DNA from: Myxococcales bacterium
Lineage (GTDB): Bacteria > Myxococcota > Myxococcia > Myxococcales > Anaeromyxobacteraceae
Direction of reading: 5' to 3'
DNA: 5,612 nt
Assembly (NCBI GenBank): GCA_021848865.1
Contig: JAJZTO010000198.1
Span: forward strand, 1-5,612
Shown: positions 1 to 5,612 of the stretch, piece by piece
Position numbering within the stretch: position 1 is the stretch's first letter
Layout: every line of letters starts with the position of its first letter
The notes under the pieces: model-generated
What the model was told of the DNA's origin: nothing
Databases searched by the model: none
Seen by the model: only the letters and a program-made list of their open reading frames with translations
Translations under genes and position numbers: made by a program

Positions 1-491
1 CCCGCGGCACGGCCCAGCAGGACGTCCTCTCCGGGCGCCTGGCCCAGCGCCTCGGCCGGGAGGCTGACGCGCCAGAGCGTGCCGCGGTTGTCGCGGTGCA
101 GCGGCCGGGCGAAGCGCTTCTCCACCAGCGCCGCCAGCACGCGCAGCAGCCGCCGCTCCGAGAGCCCGAGCCGCGCCATCAACTCGCGCTTGGGGGCCCG
201 GCAGAAGTTCCGCCCCTCGCCGTAGGAGAGGCGCAGCAGGTGGAACCAGGCGGCCTGCTCCTCGGCGCGCAGCAGCGGCGCGGCACGGTCGAAGGCGTCG
301 AGCGGGACCGGCGCGAAGCGGGTCCGGACGCGCGCCGCGCCCAGCAGGTCGCCGCCCACCGCCACGCGGAGCATCTCGCCCGGCGCCAGCGCCTCGGCGC
401 GCGAGACCGGCGAGGGCGCGTCCACGGGCGCGGTCGCCAGCGCCCGGCTGCCCCTCACGCCCCGGTAGTAGGACTGCGCGCCCCTGGCCAC
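1..491 (-). CDS. Winged-helix-like protein of unknown function (C-terminus off the left edge)
   Basis: I do not recognise this gene. The frame is open from the left edge up to a TGA near 550, and 163 codons are visible from the chosen GTG start at 491. That start has a GGAGG at 497-501 with a 5-base spacer, and there is no in-frame ATG before codon 40. Residues 1-65 look poorly structured or beta-like (Ala, Pro, Gly, Arg). Residues about 66-145 read as a compact helical domain: FDRAAPLLRAEEQAAWFHLL, then SYGEGRNFCR, then a helix-turn-helix-like stretch (KRELMARLGLSERRLLRVLA), then LVEKRFARPL and a wing-like RDNRGTLWRVSLP. This order resembles the winged-helix domains of replication-initiator or DnaD-like proteins and some transcription factors. 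A DNA-binding role is inference from this pattern only. No signal peptide or membrane segment is visible. Confidence is good that it codes and low for its function. Confidence 0.72.
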   Translation of the reverse strand, partial: MARGAQSYYRGVRGSRALATAPVDAPSPVSRAEALAPGEMLRVAVGGDLLGAARVRTRFAPVPLDAFDRAAPLLRAEEQAAWFHLLRLSYGEGRNFCRAPKRELMARLGLSERRLLRVLAALVEKRFARPLHRDNRGTLWRVSLPAEALGQAPGEDVLLGRAA

Positions 492-518
492 CGCCGCCTC
501 CGCCCCTGGCCCACCCTC

Positions 519-677
519 AGGACCACGAGCGTAAGCGAGCGATATCGGAGGTCAAGAAAGCAGCCGGCCGCCGCGGGCCGCCGGGAGGGGGCCCACCACA
601 GGTGGGGAGGGCGGAGGACCGGTGACCCCGCGGGACGGCGCGCGAGGCGAAGCCGAGGCGCGGGAGGGACCCGCGCA
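519..677. repeat. Noncoding gap with short GC-rich repetitive motifs
   Basis: The 215-bp gap between the DUF507 gene and the winged-helix gene shows no convincing reading frame on either strand. It contains a GAGCG-TAA-GCGAGCG motif (about 528-542), a perfect CCCACC-aca-GGTGGG hairpin (592-606), and a CGAGGCG repeat pair spaced by AAGC near 650. Such quasi-palindromic GC motifs are typical of dispersed intergenic repeats in high-GC genomes, but one window cannot show that they recur. No promoter for the downstream winged-helix gene is evident here. Confidence 0.3.
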
Positions 678-683
678 GCCGGG

Positions 684-702
684 GCGGGGGCGCGGCCCCC
701 GC
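684..702 (-). terminator. GC hairpin just after the DUF507 stop codon
   Basis: A perfect 8-bp inverted repeat, GCGGGGGC / GCCCCCGC, with a 3-base loop lies 4 bases beyond the TGA stop of the DUF507 gene. Its position and strength fit a transcription end or an mRNA 3' stabiliser. No T-run follows on the minus strand, so it is not a classical intrinsic terminator. It may still act as a U-less hairpin or work with Rho. Confidence 0.4.
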
Positions 703-706
703 TCGA

Positions 707-1225
707 TCAGATCAAGCCGCGGGAGCGGCGCAGCAGCTCCAGGGTCTTCTGGTACTCGATGTCCCAGGCCGTCGAGCCTTCCTGCAGGTGCTTCAGGCGG
801 GCGCGGGCCTCGCGGTCGATCTCGTCGTCCACGTCCAGGTACTTCTTGAAGATGGCGTTGACCTTCTTCCGGATCGAGGTGTCCTCGGCGTAGACCTCCT
901 CGACGTTCCGCGAGACGAGGAGGTACTCGATCATCTGCCCGATGACGTACTCGATGCCCTCGTCCCCCATCTTGAAGCCGCGGACGTCGGCCATCTCCCG
1001 CTTCACCGCGGCGAAGCGGGACTGGTCGTAGCCCCGCCGCTCCAGCGCCTCGCGGGTGGCGGCGTTCACGCGCTCCTCGGCCGCCAGGTACTCCTTCATC
1101 GTCGCCGTCATGTCCATCTCGGCGTCGGCGATCCGCAGGGTCTCCACCTCGATGTCACCATCCTGCATGAGGGTCTGGATGACCTCGCGTGCGATGGTGG
1201 GGATGACCTTCGAGTAGAGGCGCAT
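707..1225 (-). CDS. DUF507 family protein, two-repeat form
   Basis: This encodes a 172-residue soluble, highly charged, helical protein. I recognise it as DUF507 from the opening MRLYSKVIPTIAREVIQTL and the closing pattern (IFKKYLDVDDEIDREARARL, then LQEGSTAWDIEYQK and RRSRGLI). The family has no established biochemical function that I know of. The two halves resemble each other: residues 8-65 align without gaps to 91-148 at a constant offset of 83 (IAREVIQTLM with VIGQMIEYLL, KEYLAAEERV with KKYLDVDDEI), and both halves end in VRGF or SRGL. The ATG at 1225 is chosen because the family-like sequence begins exactly there. The frame stays open further upstream, to about 1354, but that part is Pro/Arg-rich and overlaps the promoter and terminator signals. 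The ribosome binding site is weak (GAAAG about 12 bases upstream). There are no membrane segments and no signal peptide. The gene probably has its own promoter and a hairpin-bearing leader, which suggests it is expressed separately from the aldolase. Confidence 0.9.
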   Translation of the reverse strand: MRLYSKVIPTIAREVIQTLMQDGDIEVETLRIADAEMDMTATMKEYLAAEERVNAATREALERRGYDQSRFAAVKREMADVRGFKMGDEGIEYVIGQMIEYLLVSRNVEEVYAEDTSIRKKVNAIFKKYLDVDDEIDREARARLKHLQEGSTAWDIEYQKTLELLRRSRGLI

Positions 1226-1245
1226 AGTCGGTGTTCTTTCGGGGT

Positions 1246-1276
1246 CGCGCTGACGGCCTCGGCCGCATGCAGCGCG
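1246..1276 (-). promoter_or_regulatory. Hairpin in the predicted 5' leader of the DUF507 gene
   Basis: CGCGCTG (1246-1252) and CAGCGCG (1270-1276) form a 7-bp stem. Inside it CGGC/GCCG (1254-1257 and 1262-1265) can form a second small stem, with unpaired bases between the two. The structure would sit between the predicted transcription start (near 1300) and the ribosome binding region, ending about 20 bases before the start codon. It may modulate translation or mRNA stability. Chance hairpins are frequent at this GC content, so the functional reading is weak. Confidence 0.3.
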
Positions 1277-1306
1277 CGGGAGGGCCGCGATTCGTAAAGG
1301 CAAATC

Positions 1307-1336
1307 GGTATAGCCCCCGCGCGGCGGCGTGGGCAA
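1307..1336 (-). promoter_or_regulatory. Candidate sigma70-type promoter for the DUF507 gene
   Basis: On the minus strand TTGCCC (1336-1331, four of six matches to TTGACA) is followed after 18 bases by TATACC (1312-1307, four of six matches to TATAAT). This lies in the most AT-rich part of the gap. It would start transcription near 1300 and give a leader of about 75 bases. The -35 element lies directly after the T-run of the upstream terminator candidate. Confidence 0.45.
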
Positions 1337-1338
1337 GG

Positions 1339-1372
1339 AAAAAGAGCCGCGCACGGGCCCGAAAAGGCTCCT
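1339..1372 (-). terminator. Candidate intrinsic terminator of the aldolase gene
   Basis: Read on the minus strand, AGGAGCC (1372-1366) pairs with GGCTCTT (1348-1342; six Watson-Crick pairs and one G-U). It is followed by a T-run, with five Ts at 1343-1339 that partly overlap the stem. The 17-base loop contains its own CGGGCCCG palindrome. It lies about 65 bases beyond the aldolase stop codon and before the next promoter candidate, the expected place for a terminator separating the two transcription units. Confidence 0.55.
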
Positions 1373-1382
1373 GGAGGGGCGC

Positions 1383-1414
1383 GCGGCGGCCGCACCGCCT
1401 GGCGCGGCCGCCGC
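1383..1414 (-). terminator. Strong 11-bp GC hairpin after the aldolase stop
   Basis: GCGGCGGCCGC (1383-1393) and GCGGCCGCCGC (1404-1414) are a perfect inverted repeat of 11 bp around a 10-base loop, 22 bases beyond the TAG stop at 1439-1437. No T-run follows immediately. It probably protects the 3' end of the aldolase mRNA or pauses polymerase ahead of the T-run hairpin at 1339-1372. Both may form one tandem termination region. Confidence 0.45.
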
Positions 1415-1436
1415 CCTTCACTCGAGGTATGTGGCG

Positions 1437-2360
1437 CTAGGCCGCGTAGATCTTCATCACCTCGTCGAGCAGCTTCAGCGCCTCGGCCTTGGGGCGCTGG
1501 AAGGCGTTCCGGCCCATGATGGAGCCGAAGCCCCCGCCCTCCTTGATCCCCCGGATCTCGGCCAGCACCTCCTCGGTGCCCTTGGCCTCGCCGCCCGAGA
1601 AGATGACGATCCGCCGCCCGTTGAAGGCGCTCTGGACGACGTGGCGCACCCGCTCCGGCAGCGTCTTGATCGGGATCTGGTACTTCTCGTAGACCTTCTT
1701 GGCCTCGGGGTGCTCCACCAGCTCCTTGGGCGGCTTCACCTTGATGACGTGGGCCCCCAGCTGCGCCGCGATCTGGGCGGCGTAGGCGGAGATGTCCACG
1801 GCGGTCTCGCCCTCCTTGGACACCCCCGAGCCGCGCGGGTAGCTCCACACCACCACCGCCAGGCCGTGGGCCTTGGCCTCCTCGGCGATCTCGCGGAGGT
1901 CCTGGTACTGGGTGTTGCGGGCGTCGGAGGCCGGGTAGATGGTGTAGCCGACCGCGGCGCAGCCCAGCCGCACCGCGTCCCTCACCGAGGCGGTGACGGC
2001 CGAGCAGGGGGCGCCGCCGAGCTTGGAGAGCGAGTCGGAGTTGTTGAGCTTGAGGATGAGCGGGAGCTGGCCGGCGAACTCGGCCGCCCCGGCCTCGAGG
2101 AAGCCCAGCGGCGCCGCGTAGGCGTTGCAGCCGGCGTCCAGCGCCAGCTGGAAGTGGTAGCGCGGGTCGTAGCCGTCGGGGTTCGGGGCGAAGGAGCGGG
2201 CCGGGCCGTGCTCGAAGCCCTGGTCCACCGGGAGGATCACCAGCTTGCCGGTGCCCGCCAGGCGCCCGCTCATCAGCAGCCGGTAGAGGTTGCCCAGCGT
2301 GCCGGGGTTGTCCGACTGGTACCAGGAGAGGATCTGCTTCACGCGCTCGGTGATTCGCAT
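1437..2360 (-). CDS. fbaB: Class I fructose-bisphosphate aldolase, FbaB/DhnA type
   Basis: This cytoplasmic enzyme of 307 residues should cleave fructose 1,6-bisphosphate to dihydroxyacetone phosphate and glyceraldehyde 3-phosphate, or run the reverse reaction in gluconeogenesis, through a Schiff base and without metal. It belongs to the archaeal-type class I family. Visible marks are LPVDQGFEHGP (residues 43-53, with the conserved Asp46), VWSYPRG (171-177, with the conserved Tyr174), GAHVIKVKPP (202-211, where Lys207 aligns with the Schiff-base lysine), the phosphate-binding IFSGGEAKG (253-261) and GSIMGRN (279-285). The predicted TIM barrel looks complete. The ATG at 2360 is preceded by GGAG with a 5-base spacer. 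The gene lies 92 bp after the helicase, with a candidate promoter between, and ends before a likely terminator region, so it may be transcribed alone. Related family members make 2-amino-3,7-dideoxy-D-threo-hept-6-ulosonate or act in autoinducer-2 (LsrF) metabolism; the bacterial DhnA-like length and N-terminus favour aldolase. Confidence 0.92.
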   Translation of the reverse strand: MRITERVKQILSWYQSDNPGTLGNLYRLLMSGRLAGTGKLVILPVDQGFEHGPARSFAPNPDGYDPRYHFQLALDAGCNAYAAPLGFLEAGAAEFAGQLPLILKLNNSDSLSKLGGAPCSAVTASVRDAVRLGCAAVGYTIYPASDARNTQYQDLREIAEEAKAHGLAVVVWSYPRGSGVSKEGETAVDISAYAAQIAAQLGAHVIKVKPPKELVEHPEAKKVYEKYQIPIKTLPERVRHVVQSAFNGRRIVIFSGGEAKGTEEVLAEIRGIKEGGGFGSIMGRNAFQRPKAEALKLLDEVMKIYAA

Positions 2361-2415
2361 GGGATCTCCGCGGGAGGGATGTGGAGGCGGGCGGCGGACC
2401 GCGCGCCCGGAGCGG

Positions 2416-2444
2416 AATCTACCCCCTCCGACCCCGCCCCTCAA
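2416..2444 (-). promoter_or_regulatory. Candidate sigma70-type promoter for the aldolase gene
   Basis: On the minus strand TTGAGG (2444-2439) and TAGATT (2421-2416) are separated by 17 bases, each matching the sigma70 consensus at four of six positions. This is the most AT-containing stretch of the 92-bp gap. Transcription would begin near 2409, giving a leader of about 50 bases with the ribosome binding site at its end. It would allow aldolase expression independent of the helicase gene. Confidence 0.45.
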
Positions 2445-2452
2445 CGAAGGAA

Positions 2453-5400
2453 TCACGCCGGCGCCGGGTGGCACCGGTACAGGTAGCCGCAGCCGTCGGC
2501 CTGGCAGCGCTCGCGCGTGCGCCCCAGCGCCGCGGCCGGACGCGGCCCGCCGCTCCGGTGCAGCCCGGCCGCGAGCCGCGGCGCCTCGCGGGCGAGATCG
2601 GTCAGCTCGGCGGCCGTCGGGGTGAGGTCGACGCGGTCGCACCGCCCCCGCAGGTACTGGAGCGCGGCGCGGACCGGGCGGCCCGGGAAGGCGCGCGACG
2701 CCGCCAGGGCGTAGGCGGCGAGCTGCAGGCGGTAGCGGGCGGCGGAGGCGGGGCGCGGATGGGCGTACTTGAAGTCCAGCAGGAGCACCCCCTCCGGCTC
2801 CTCGGCCAGCGCGTCGACGGCGCCCACCAGGTAGCAGGCGGGGTCGCCCTCCAGCCGGAGCAGGAAGGGCACCTCGCGCCGCAGCGTCCCGTCGGCGGCG
2901 CGGGCCTCGAGCCAGCGGCCTCCCGCCGACTCCAGGAAGCGGGAGACGTCGGCGAGGACGCGCCGCGCCGCGGGCGCGCCGGGATCCTGCCCCATCCGCG
3001 CGGCGCAGGCGGCGAGCTGGGCGCGCCGGGCCAGCGGCGGGGCCAGGAGGTCCAGCTGCGCGAGCATGGCGTGGGCCAGGGTGCCGCGGTCGGTGGCGCG
3101 CTCGGCGTCGTCGCCGGGCGTGGCCGGGGCGCCGTCCCGCTCCGGGAGCCGCAGGCGCCGCGAGAGGAAGTGGCGGGTCGGGCAGCGCGCGTACTCGGCG
3201 AGGTCGGTGACCGCGACCCTCGCCGCGGGGAGCGGCGGCGGCGGGGCGAGGCGGGGCGGCGCCGGTGCCGGCGGCGCGGCCGGCGCCGGGGCGGGAGGCG
3301 CGGGGACCGGCGGCCCGGCGGCCCGGCTCGCCGCCTCCTGCGCGGGGACGCGCCGCACCAGCTCCGGCCGGTCGGAGAGCCCCGCCTCCACCAGCTCGCG
3401 CCAGTTGTCGCCGCGGCGGGCCGCCGCCCCGGAGAGCACCAGGCCGTCGCGCGCCCGGGTCATCGCCACGTAGAGCAGCCGCCGCGACTCGGCGGCCGCG
3501 GCGCGGCGCTCCTCCTCGCGCGCCGCCCGCAGCGACGCGGTCGCCACCGGCTCGCCCCCCTCCGCGTCGGCCCAGGCGGCGCAGAGCCGCCCCCCGGCGT
3601 CGAGCACCGCCCGGCGCGCGTCGGCCGGGAGCGCCGCGCCCAGGTCGGGGAGGAAGACCAGCGGCCACTCCAGCCCCTTGGCCTGGTGCACGGTGAGGAG
3701 CGCCACGGCGTCGCCCGGCGGCAGCTCCGCCTCCGGCTCCCGGGGCGGCCGGCCGGCCAGCCGGCGCAGCCGCGCCGCGAAGTCCGGCGCCGCGGCGCCG
3801 GCGGCCGCGTGGCGGCGGGCGAGGGCGAGGAGCTTGCGCAGGTTGTCGCGGCGCCGCTCCCCGTCGGGCGAGGCGAGCAGGGCCGCCTCCCAGTCCAGCC
3901 GCCCGGCCGCCTCGGCGAGCAGGTCCGGGAGCGCGAGCCGGTCCCGCCGCTCGCGCAGCGCCCGCCAGGCGGCGAGGAACCGTCGCAGCCGCGCGGGATC
4001 GGAGGACCAGGGAGCCTCGGCCGGGGTTGCGGTCGAGGTCGGGGGCGCGGCCGGCGCAGCAGCCCCGATCTCGCCCAGCATCCGCTCCAGCTTCGCCGCC
4101 GCCGCCGCCGGCTCGACGCGCGCCAGGCCCGCCAGCCCGCCGCGGGCGAGCAGCGCCAGCGCGCCGTCGGTCACGCCGCAGAGGGGCGACCGGAGCAGCG
4201 CCGCCCAGGCCAGCGCGTCGGCGGGGTCGAAGAGCGAGGCGCACAGCTCGCCGGCGTCGCGCACCTCCGGCGCCTGGTAGAAGCCGCCGCCGCGGGCCAG
4301 CCGGCAGGGGATGCCGGCCTCCCGCAGCGCCCGCTCGTAGGCGCCCACCTGGGTGAGCCGGCGGAAGAGGATGGCGACGTCGGCGAGGCGCGGGCGCCTC
4401 GCCTCGCCGTCCGGGCCCGGGAGGGCGAGGCCGGCCCGCCCCGAGACCAGCGCCCCCACCCGCTCGGCGATCGCCCGGGCCTCGCGGGCGCGCCGGGCGG
4501 CGGCGTCCCCGCCCTCCGCGTCCTCCAGGATCTCGCAGGCCGGGGAGGGGCCTCCCGCGCGGACCGGCCGCAGCCGGTCGTCGGGCCCGAAGGCGATCTC
4601 GTAGGGGCGCGGCGCCGGCCCGGCCGGCTGGAGGGCCCGGGCCGAGACGGCGTTCACCACCTCCAGCACGCCCGGGGTGGAGCGGTGGTTGTCGGCGAGC
4701 CGCAGCACCCTGCCCTCCCCGGCCGCGAGCCGGTCCACCAGGGCGCGGAAGACCGCCACGTCGGCCCCGCGGAACCGGTAGATGGACTGCTTCGGATCGC
4801 CCACCGCCACCAGCAGCGCCGGCGGCCCGGGGCGGGCCGGCGAGGCCGGTCCGGTCAGCAGGTCGGCGATCTCCTGCTGCACCGGGTTCACGTCCTGCAC
4901 CTCGTCGAGGAGCAGCGCCCGGATGCGCCCGCGCAGCTCGCCGAGCAGGGCGGCGTCGGACGCCAGCAGGTCGCGGGCGCCGAGCAGCAGGTCGTCGAAG
5001 TCGAGCGCGCCGGCCGCACGCTTCGCGGCGGCGTACCGCTCCCCCGCCTCCCCGGCCAGGCCGGCCAGCTCCCCGGCCTGGGCCCGGCCCAGCGCCTCGG
5101 CCGAGAGGCCCTCGAAGTCCTCGGCCGCGTCGAGCAGCGCCTCGCGGGCCGGCCCGAGCCGCGGGCCGTCGCTCTTGCCGATCCGCCCCCCGCGGGCCGC
5201 CCCGGCGGCGCCGAGCAGCCGGCCGCGCCCCTCCGCCGTGACCGGCCCCTCCCGGTCGCCCGCCGGCAAGGCGGCCCAGGCCGCGGCGAACCGGGCCGCC
5301 ACCGCGCGCATCGAGGCGGTGCGCGCCTCGGCCTCGGCGGCCTCCAGCGCCGCGGCGGCCTCGACCAGCCGCCGGAGCGCCTCCCGGGCGTCGCCGGCGC

Positions 5401-5612
5401 GGTCGGGCGGCAGGGGCGGCGCCCCGCGGCGGCCGCGCGAGGCCTGGTCCCGCAGGATCCCGGCCACCAGCTCCGCCAGGCCGGCGCCGTTCCCGCCGGC
5501 CCCGTGCAGGGCCGCCAGCTCCCGCGCCGCCGGGCGCCCGGCGTCGAGCGCCGCCACCACCGCGCCGCGCGCGGCGGCGAGCCGCAGCGCCGCCGCCTCC
5601 TCCTCGTCGAGC
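2453..5612 (-). CDS. addA: UvrD/AddA-type helicase with C-terminal RecB-family nuclease (N-terminus off the right edge)
   Basis: This is probably the ATP-driven helicase-nuclease subunit that resects double-strand DNA ends for recombinational repair (AddAB/RecBCD-like). The frame is open to the window edge (about 1,052 residues visible). A GTG at 5560 is not taken as the start, because family-like sequence precedes it and the Walker A motif is missing, so it must lie further right. Numbering from that GTG, superfamily 1 motifs follow in order: LLLDEVQD (217-223, motif II), VAVGDPKQSIYRFRGAD (251-267, III), LADNHRS (288-294, IV), TVHQAKGLEW (623-632, V), LLYVAMTRAR (695-704, VI). A Pro/Ala-rich linker (748-779) leads to the nuclease: YARCP (790-794), His830, GAVDAL with Asp916, LLDFK with Asp929 and Lys931, and Gln946-x3-Tyr950. 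Near the end, Cys1019, Cys1024 and Cys1030 with Cys793 suggest an Fe-S cluster like that of AddB. The addA symbol is tentative; an AdnAB-like or stand-alone helicase-nuclease is possible. The partner gene is probably off the right edge. Confidence 0.9.
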   Translation of the reverse strand, partial: LDEEEAAALRLAAARGAVVAALDAGRPAARELAALHGAGGNGAGLAELVAGILRDQASRGRRGAPPLPPDRAGDAREALRRLVEAAAALEAAEAEARTASMRAVAARFAAAWAALPAGDREGPVTAEGRGRLLGAAGAARGGRIGKSDGPRLGPAREALLDAAEDFEGLSAEALGRAQAGELAGLAGEAGERYAAAKRAAGALDFDDLLLGARDLLASDAALLGELRGRIRALLLDEVQDVNPVQQEIADLLTGPASPARPGPPALLVAVGDPKQSIYRFRGADVAVFRALVDRLAAGEGRVLRLADNHRSTPGVLEVVNAVSARALQPAGPAPRPYEIAFGPDDRLRPVRAGGPSPACEILEDAEGGDAAARRAREARAIAERVGALVSGRAGLALPGPDGEARRPRLADVAILFRRLTQVGAYERALREAGIPCRLARGGGFYQAPEVRDAGELCASLFDPADALAWAALLRSPLCGVTDGALALLARGGLAGLARVEPAAAAAKLERMLGEIGAAAPAAPPTSTATPAEAPWSSDPARLRRFLAAWRALRERRDRLALPDLLAEAAGRLDWEAALLASPDGERRRDNLRKLLALARRHAAAGAAAPDFAARLRRLAGRPPREPEAELPPGDAVALLTVHQAKGLEWPLVFLPDLGAALPADARRAVLDAGGRLCAAWADAEGGEPVATASLRAAREEERRAAAAESRRLLYVAMTRARDGLVLSGAAARRGDNWRELVEAGLSDRPELVRRVPAQEAASRAAGPPVPAPPAPAPAAPPAPAPPRLAPPPPLPAARVAVTDLAEYARCPTRHFLSRRLRLPERDGAPATPGDDAERATDRGTLAHAMLAQLDLLAPPLARRAQLAACAARMGQDPGAPAARRVLADVSRFLESAGGRWLEARAADGTLRREVPFLLRLEGDPACYLVGAVDALAEEPEGVLLLDFKYAHPRPASAARYRLQLAAYALAASRAFPGRPVRAALQYLRGRCDRVDLTPTAAELTDLAREAPRLAAGLHRSGGPRPAAALGRTRERCQADGCGYLYRCHPAPA

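Noticed and set aside
96..893. A 265-codon plus-strand open frame across the left region.
   Set aside because: It runs antisense to the winged-helix gene, through the gap, and into the DUF507 gene. Its composition (Arg, Gln, Ala, His) changes with the underlying minus-strand genes, so it is a shadow.
1226..1354. An N-terminal extension of the DUF507 protein beginning near 1354.
   Set aside because: The extra 43 residues are Pro/Arg-rich, and the DNA beneath them contains the promoter and leader hairpin and part of the terminator. DUF507 similarity begins exactly at the ATG at 1225.
1329..2486. A long plus-strand open frame opposite the aldolase.
   Set aside because: Its translation is rich in Leu, Gly, Val, Arg and His with no recognisable domain, as expected for the antisense of a GC-rich gene. 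The minus strand carries the clear enzyme motifs.
1437..4244. One long open frame joining an Arg/Ala/Gly-rich stretch to the aldolase, suggesting a fusion protein.
   Set aside because: The part upstream of 2360 is an out-of-frame reading of the helicase gene with very biased composition. The aldolase has its own ATG with a good ribosome binding site and a promoter candidate.
5168..5191. A GRIGKSD segment in the helicase (residues 125-131 from the GTG at 5560) resembling a Walker A motif.
   Set aside because: It lacks the first conserved glycine of GxxxxGK(T/S), and it lies in a poorly conserved region too near motif II. The real Walker A should lie before the visible part of the protein.
5558..5560. 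GTG as the start codon of the helicase gene.
   Set aside because: The frame remains open to the window edge with family-like sequence (LDEEEAAALRLAAARG), and the N-terminal helicase motifs are missing, so the true start is outside the window.

Overview
The window is very GC-rich (roughly three quarters G+C by eye) and densely coded. Every gene I can support lies on the minus strand. The base composition, a DUF507-family protein and an FbaB/DhnA-type class I aldolase together suggest a myxobacterial (Myxococcota) chromosome, perhaps an Anaeromyxobacter-like organism. That assignment is inference from composition and gene content, not from a search.

In the direction of transcription (right to left) the window holds four genes. 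(1) 5612-2453: a large UvrD/AddA-type helicase with a C-terminal RecB-family nuclease, missing its N-terminus (the Walker A part) off the right edge. (2) 2360-1437: a complete class I fructose-bisphosphate aldolase. (3) 1225-707: a complete DUF507 protein built of two similar halves. (4) 491-1: an unrecognised winged-helix-like protein whose C-terminus runs off the left edge.

The genes are co-directional but probably not one operon. The 92-bp gap before the aldolase holds a fair sigma70-type promoter candidate. The 211-bp gap between the aldolase and DUF507 holds a strong GC hairpin, a hairpin followed by a T-run (a plausible intrinsic terminator), a promoter candidate and a hairpin in the predicted leader. 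The 215-bp gap after DUF507 holds a GC hairpin just past its stop codon and some short repetitive GC-rich motifs, with no convincing gene.

Functionally these are unlinked housekeeping genes: DNA end processing and repair, central carbon metabolism, and two proteins of unknown role. I see no phage, CRISPR, transposon, toxin-antitoxin or biosynthetic signature, and no clear new system. The points most worth a second look are the Fe-S-type cysteine set in the helicase's nuclease domain, the internal duplication in the DUF507 protein, and the unknown winged-helix protein.
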